Shown one piece after another: positions 58,920-64,000 of a stretch of 64,000 nt of DNA. This stretch comes from Tachypleus tridentatus. Taxonomy: Eukaryota > Arthropoda > Merostomata > Xiphosura > Limulidae. Below the pieces are notes generated by a model that worked only from the letters and a program-made list of their open reading frames with translations, was not told the origin of the DNA and searched no databases. Location: positions 48,850,782 through 48,914,781 of the forward strand of contig NC_134833.1 in assembly GCF_004210375.1 (NCBI RefSeq), in the 5' to 3' direction. Each line of letters starts with the position of its first letter. Position 1 is the first letter of the stretch. A program made the position numbers and the translations under genes.

Positions 58920-60414
58920 AACATCACGTATCTAAATAAACACCATATTTATTTTCCCATCGTATTCGTAATATTTTTATTAATCGCGTGGAAAGGAGAA
59001 ATTGATGAAACCTTTTTTGGGACACAAGGGGTAAACTGCCAGATCCGAGATCCCGCCTCAAGGTTTAAATATTTGCCCCTAATTTAGAAGTATTCACTAG
59101 CAGGAGGCTAACCAGTCACTAGTAATACGGATTTTTAGTTCCCAGATTATTGATAGAACATTGGAACATATCTTTTAATCGTGTGTTTAATACAAGCTCT
59201 ATCGGAATTAGTTAGTGATATTGAGATTGCATAAGTTCAACCTCTGTGCTAATGTTCTGCTTTCCAAATGTGAGGTGCGTTACCCCAAGTGTGTATTAAT
59301 GAGCTGATCATATAAGTAAAGTGTTTACAACATTTAATAAACGCGTTAGGATGCTTTTATCATCATGAAGCATTATGAAGAGTCCAAAATGTGACATGCT
59401 TCTTATTAGTACATGATATCTTGTTATCACTGTTTTTTTCATCATTTAGATTTAGTAACCGTTTCTCTCACACATTGAGCTCTTTAATAAGATCGCAGAC
59501 AGCAGTATAGGCACACTGTTGAAAGTGAATTGGGGTCAGTGTCTTTGTTTCTTCTTTTTCGGGATAATTAACAAACCAGTCTTGTGTTTCAGAGTGTCAG
59601 TTAGCGTCTGCTGCTCAGATTTGTCTAGTAAACTCTTCTACCGCATCTTCACATAAGTATGAAAAAAATGATGAACCTTTTACAGGTGATATTGTTTATA
59701 CCTCTCACTTTACCTTTCTGTCGTTGCTGTGTGTCAAATTAGTTAGTCAGGAAACAGCTAATATTTTGTACATGAAGTAAAAAACAAGTTATAAATAACA
59801 ACTTACTAAGTTGTGAAGAGATGAGTGATGAGTAAATACGAAGTCATGAAAAGGACTTTGACAGAAAAGGCAGAATTTCGTTAATCTATATTTGTAATAT
59901 TATAACCAATACAAGAGAAACGTTTTGTTATAAAATACAGTCTTTGCCAAAATTTTTGTACACTGTTTTGTATTGTAATAAATATGGTTGAATATAATCG
60001 GACAAACATGACAAGTTGTCATTCTGGTCTGTATAAGTTGTTTTGAGCATACGTTCTTCAAAAATGGCGTACTTTTGGTATAATCTTTCTCGAAGCAAAT
60101 AAATGTTTCGTAAACGTTTTTCCAGCATAGTCTAATGGTAGATGCCGAAAAACTACTACCTGACATGAATATGTTTGAATCAGGTTAACACGTCAAGGTC
60201 GGAAGGCGTTTTGCAACAAAATTCACTGCTGTCACCATGTAGCTTGGGTAAGACAGCATGCAACTTACAGTAAGGACACTCGTGTCATGAGTCTTGTTTC
60301 TATCTTGTTAAAGCTGATGTTTTTCGTTTCGCTGGAGAACTGATAAAGGAAAACTGTCTTTCCCACAGACGATATTTCTACCATATTTTATGGCAAGGTT
60401 TGGCAGTAACGTTG
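58920..60414. other. non-coding; worn 5' part of Tc1-like element may lie at the right
   Basis: No gene recognised. Minus-strand frames at 59900-60166 (88 codons) have no motif. The stretch 60230-60414 may be the decayed middle of the Tc1-like transposase, but no catalytic Asp could be placed. Confidence 0.35.
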
Positions 60415-60660
60415 TCCAGGAGGACGTTACAAGGTTGTCATGGCCAGCAAGGTCTCCAGATTATAATTACATCGAGAACTGTTGTGCAGAACTGGGTTAG
60501 AAAATTATTATTCACAACGCTAAACTAGCTACTGTAGTTGAGTTGCATCACCTTTCAGTAACAAGTTGAGTTGAAACCACAATGGATAACATGAATAACC
60601 TCATCGATAGCATGCCACGTCGCTCGCCGTATGGAAGTTATTATAGTAGGAGGAGAACCA
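60415..60660 (+). pseudogene. Tc1-like transposase, C-terminal end
   Basis: From 60423 the plus strand reads DVTRLSWPARSPDYNYIENC, matching WPARSPDLNPIENxW of Tc1-group transposases; the Glu of IEN is the third catalytic residue (D,D34E) and is kept. AELG follows, then after stops VVELHHL, and finally NLIDSMPRRSP (about 60597-60632), the usual end of the protein before GG. Several stops show it is dead. The N-terminal part and terminal repeats were not found. Confidence 0.75.
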
Positions 60661-61702
60661 ACCAAGTACTGAATGTTTTATATGAGCTGATATAAGGTTA
60701 CAGACGCTATTTATAATATTTTAAGTGTTACATTTTGTTATTATATATATGCTTTGATACGGGTTTTTGTGATAGTTGAAATGCTGAATTACACATCTTT
60801 CTACAGATGTCTCATAAAATTGTAAGCTGTTCTAATAAATTGTTCGCTACGTCCATAGAACCTGTCTCATTATAGAAGTTACATATATTAAACATGTATT
60901 TTTCGGTTGGACAGAGTTAACTGTATTTATATTCCATCCTAATAATAATAATGTTATTTATTACAAAATATATAAATATTTTAGCGAAGACTGTAATATC
61001 TATCACTTTTTCAGTTAAGACATACATACCTCAAGCAGCTGAAGAACAAAATGGTTTTTAATGTTATTCCATAAACATACATGTCGGTGATGTGTAGAGT
61101 TCTGTGGTCTGTTGAAACAGCCTCTGAGAAACTGTTGTTTTTGTACACTAGATGAATTAGGAATACCGGCAGGGAGGTGTGATGCGCATTAAATATAACA
61201 TTCGAAAGAAGGAACCTTATTCAGTGGAATCTACGATGCAGAGCTACAATCAAGAAACACAGTCATCTTATAACAGAAGTGACGATTTGAATTTTAAAAT
61301 GTGGTGAACCTCTGAAATAGTTTTAGGCAATTACATGACATACACGTTTCTAGCGGTACCATCTAAGTCAAATTATTTGTTGGATACTTTATATAATCTA
61401 ATCTTCTATCATTTTGGTTGTTCTATTTTCGTGTAAGATAATATTTGTTGGAACCTGAAGTTTCTTTGCGATCACACGTGACTATTTTTCTAACTAGAGC
61501 TTAAAATTTAATTTCATAAAGAATATACCGATGCTTAATTAAGATATCCTATTACGTTACTGTTTCTTTTTTTTTAAGATTTGAATCTTAGTTTTTTGCT
61601 ATCTATTGCAAACCGAATGGACAAAATTATAAAGATGTTTTTACATTTTTCTGCCTAGAGTAATTTGTAAGAAATTCAATTTCATCGTCGTGAGGAAAAT
61701 GT
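60661..61702. other. non-coding, nothing recognised
   Basis: AT-rich; no coding or repeat signal found. Confidence 0.4.
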
Positions 61703-61713
61703 AGAAAACAAAG

Positions 61714-61956
61714 TTTGTTTGTTTGTTTTTGAATTTTGCACAAAGCTACTCTAGGGCTATCTGTGCTAGCCGTCCCTAATTTAGTAGTGTAAGACTAGAG
61801 GGAAGGTAGATTGTCATCACCACCCCCCGCCAACTCATGGGGTACTCATTTACAAACGAATAGTGGGATTGAACGTAACATTATAACGCCCCCACGGCTG
61901 AAAGGGCGAGTATGTTTGGCGCGACGGGGATGCGAACCCGCGACCCTCAGATTACG
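61714..61956 (-). mobile_element. SINE1 copy, head-truncated
   Basis: Minus-strand copy starting at CTCGTAATCTGAGGGTCGCG, so the first 30 or so bases of the tRNA-like head (box A) are missing; otherwise complete with a (CAAA)n tail. Flanked by an 11-bp direct repeat, AGAAAACAAAG, at 61703-61713 and 61957-61967, so it inserted in this shortened form. Confidence 0.92.
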
Positions 61957-62124
61957 AGAAAACAAAGCTGATAAAACAAGAAGTTAAGAATACACTTTTT
62001 AATGTATTTGATGAGCTGTAAATGTATTAAAAATTTAGTATAATTTGAATGTAATCTACTAAAATTGTTATTATTCTTAATATATAAAGCTAATGAGGTG
62101 AAAAGTGTTATTACAGTGAGCATA

Positions 62125-63032
62125 TACGAGGTCTGTTCAAAAATACGCGGACTGTTTGAATTGCGCGGCTCCAGTTGGTTCCAGGGGAATCCGCTTGGTG
62201 TCGCTAGGTTCGCACAGATCAGCTGATTACGACGCCATTTCCCGATTGCAGATATCTTTATTTGTGTATTAGCTACGCGGTTTTAAGTGAAGTGCGATTT
62301 TTTCGTTTGGCGGATTTCAGAATGAATGATCTGAAGGAGCAACTACTTGCTGTGAAATTTTGTGTTAAACTTGGAAAATCTGCGACTGAAACTTTTGCTA
62401 TGCTTAACACGGCTTACGGTGATGTTGCTATGAAGCGTACGGCATGTTTCAAGTGGCATGAACGTTTTAAGGATGGTCGACAGTCCATTGAAGATGATGA
62501 GCGTCCTGGACGTCCTTCCACGTCAACTGACGACCCACACGTCGACAAAATCAACACCCCGGTGCGGGCAAATCGACGTCTGACTGTCAGGGAGCTTGCT
62601 GAAGAGTGTGGGATATCAGTTGGATCTTGCTACGAGATTTTGACCGAAAAATTGAAGATGCACCGCGTTGCTGCGAAATTTGTGCCTCAGAACTCGTGAG
62701 TTTTTGGCCAAACACTCGATCACTGTTCTTCCCCCCCCCCTACTCACCTGACCTTGCTCCTTGCAATTTTTTCTTGTTCCCCAAACTCAAAAGACCCTTG
62801 AAAGAAAGAAGATTTGAGACGATTCCTGAGATTAAGGCAAATGCGACGAAGGAGCTGGAGGACATTATAAAAGAAGCGTACCAGGACTGTTTCAACAAGT
62901 GTAAACACCGTTGGGATAAGTGTTTGCGTTGGGGAGGAGAGTACTTTGAAGGGGTCCCAGACCTGTAACTTCTAAATAAAGTACATTTTGATTTTATGAC
63001 GTCAGTCCGCATATTTTTGAACAGCCCTCGTA
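62125..63032 (+). mobile_element. mariner copy B, internally deleted, 908 bp
   Basis: TA at both ends. Left terminus TACGAGGTCTGTTCAAAAAT pairs with the inverted right terminus (ATATTTTTGAACAGCCCTCGTA). Same deletion junction as copy A, but more intact CpG sites and termini, so probably the younger copy. Source of transposase for movement must have been another element. Confidence 0.93.
62322..62968 (+). pseudogene. mariner transposase remnant B, deleted
   Basis: ATG at 62322 opens MNDLKEQLLAVKFCVKLGKS; the open frame runs 125 codons to a TGA at 62697-62699 and keeps both DNA-binding helix-turn-helix units (HERFKDGRQSIEDDERPGRP between them; LTVRELAEECGISVGS in the second). At the junction after FVPQNS the central part with the first two catalytic Asp is missing. 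The C-terminal part resumes with AKHSITVL, changes frame across a C run (about 62731-62740), and reads YSPDLAPCNFFLFPKLK to a stop at 62968. The third catalytic Asp of D,D34D is Asn here (APCN), by a CG to CA change. A DNA-binding-only product from the first frame is possible but unproven. Confidence 0.9.
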
Positions 63033-63570
63033 GACACAGTGTAGTAAAAATAAATGCTGCATTCATCATATATATTTACGTTTAAAATTATTCCTTGTAA
63101 AAAAGTACATTTTATATTCATAAATGTGGTGAAGTTAATCGATTTCCCGAAAAGAGTATAATATTAGATACAGGAGAATCTACTCTATGAAAACGAATTT
63201 CTAAAGTTTTAAAAACGTATTTGTACTATTTGAAGAGGGAAATGGGCATATAAAATTCCAGTTGTGATAGTATCTTGAATATTAAAGACTAGTTTGAAAT
63301 GAAAAATTTTTAAACATCGAAAATTAGATAAAGTACTATAATTTAATGGGCTCGAAACTGCTGTATCGAACAGCATATAATACAGTTTCTTTATATATTA
63401 TTTAGTATTACGTTTGAGACCAATTTTAATTTTTTTATTTTCTAATTACATATAATTTTATAAATTGTTTTACAAATTATGCTGATTCGTTAACGAGGGA
63501 CTTTTACAATGATTCTATTATGTTAATATATAATTTTAAATTCATATTAATTTAAATTAATTTTTATTAT
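63033..63570. other. non-coding, nothing recognised
   Basis: AT-rich; no gene or repeat seen. Confidence 0.4.
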
Positions 63571-63803
63571 TTGTTTTGAATTTTGCACAAAACTACACGA
63601 GGGCTACATGTGCTGGCCTAATTTTGAAGTGAAAAATTAGAGGGAAGGCAGCTAGTCACACCACCCACCTCCAACTCTTGAGCTACTCCTTATCAACAAA
63701 CTGTGCGATTAACCGTACCTTATAATGCCCTTACGACGAAAATGGCAAGCATGCTTAGGAACACAGATATTAGGAGTCGAATGTTCATAAGACGAGGCCA
63801 TGA
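63571..63803 (-). mobile_element. SINE1 copy, worn
   Basis: TTGTTTTGAATTTTGCACAA, AACTACACGAGGGCTACATG, AGAGGGAAGGCAGCTAGTCA and CACCCACCTCCAACTCTTGA are clear; the box B region and head (right side) are strongly diverged. Confidence 0.75.
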
Positions 63804-63930
63804 CTGGCTGAACATTTACAGACAGCACAGCGGCGACTTTATGGTATAAATGTGGTTCCACTTCGTTTGTGAATGTTATTTAAACTGCACTGAGTCTTTA
63901 TTTTTATTTTGTGAAAACTAAACAGTAGAA

Positions 63931-64000
63931 AATATTATATATGTAAAAACGGCTCATTTTGGTTAGATTTTTTTTTTTTTACGTAGAGGAGCGAACAACG
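63931..64000 (+). repeat. dispersed repeat related to the 38.6-kb hairpin, cut by the window
   Basis: TATATATGTAAAAACGGCTC, TTTTGGTTAG, a T run and ACGTAGAGGAGCGAACAACG match the left half of the 38604-38679 hairpin (TATATATGCAAAAACGGCTC, GTTTGGGTTGAG, TTACATAGAAGAG). From memory this resembles the terminal part of Penelope-like elements; the window ends before that can be judged. Confidence 0.55.

Noticed and set aside
58668-58939. Protein of 17-residue repeats
   Set aside because: The open frames on both strands are a consequence of a 51-base unit; no signal peptide, splice site or conservation supports coding.

Overview
This window is AT-rich eukaryotic, intergenic or intronic DNA. It contains no intact gene of recognisable function; the longest open frame is 168 codons and belongs to a decayed retrotransposon. 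The large number of tRNA-derived SINEs, two mariner copies and LINE, Penelope-like and DIRS-like fossils points to an arthropod. From memory the main SINE resembles one common in horseshoe crabs (Xiphosura, Chelicerata), but this cannot be verified here and is an inference.

Layout. At the left edge (24-140, minus) is a 39-codon open block with a good acceptor and donor, the best candidate for a host exon. A DIRS-like tyrosine-recombinase retrotransposon fossil lies at 4.4-9.6 kb: it has inverted termini and reverse transcriptase/RNase H motifs on the minus strand. Mariner copy A is at 11.5-12.4 kb. From 16 to 33 kb there are scattered SINEs, CR1-like LINE pieces (16.8-17.5, 24.3-24.5, 29.2-31.3 kb) and long stretches with nothing recognisable. 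A perfect 171-bp tandem duplication sits at 34.8-35.1 kb. At 40.9-42.2 kb a Penelope-like element (reverse transcriptase plus the end of a GIY-YIG-like domain) was hit by two different SINEs, each with a clear target-site duplication. Immediately right of it (42.3-45.7 kb) is a 3.4-kb fold-back element with long, modular inverted arms. At 46.9-48.0 kb a SINE and its 5' flank occur as an inverted duplication. At 51.5-53.5 kb a gag-like ORF1 and the start of an endonuclease from another LINE lie beside 380-bp direct repeats. The right end has a 51-bp minisatellite (58.7 kb), a Tc1-like transposase end (60.4 kb), mariner copy B (62.1-63.0 kb) and a repeat that runs off the window.

Three SINE families share a 3' tail, which suggests one LINE machinery mobilised all of them. 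SINE1 (about 260 bp) has a head that may resemble a Thr- or Lys-type tRNA, SINE2 (about 120 bp) a Val-like head, and SINE3 (about 115 bp) a related head. The two mariner copies carry the same internal deletion, so they spread as a non-autonomous derivative. Differences between them fall repeatedly at CpG sites, which suggests methylation-driven decay. Nothing here looks like a cellular operon or pathway; the biology of the window is its transposon history.
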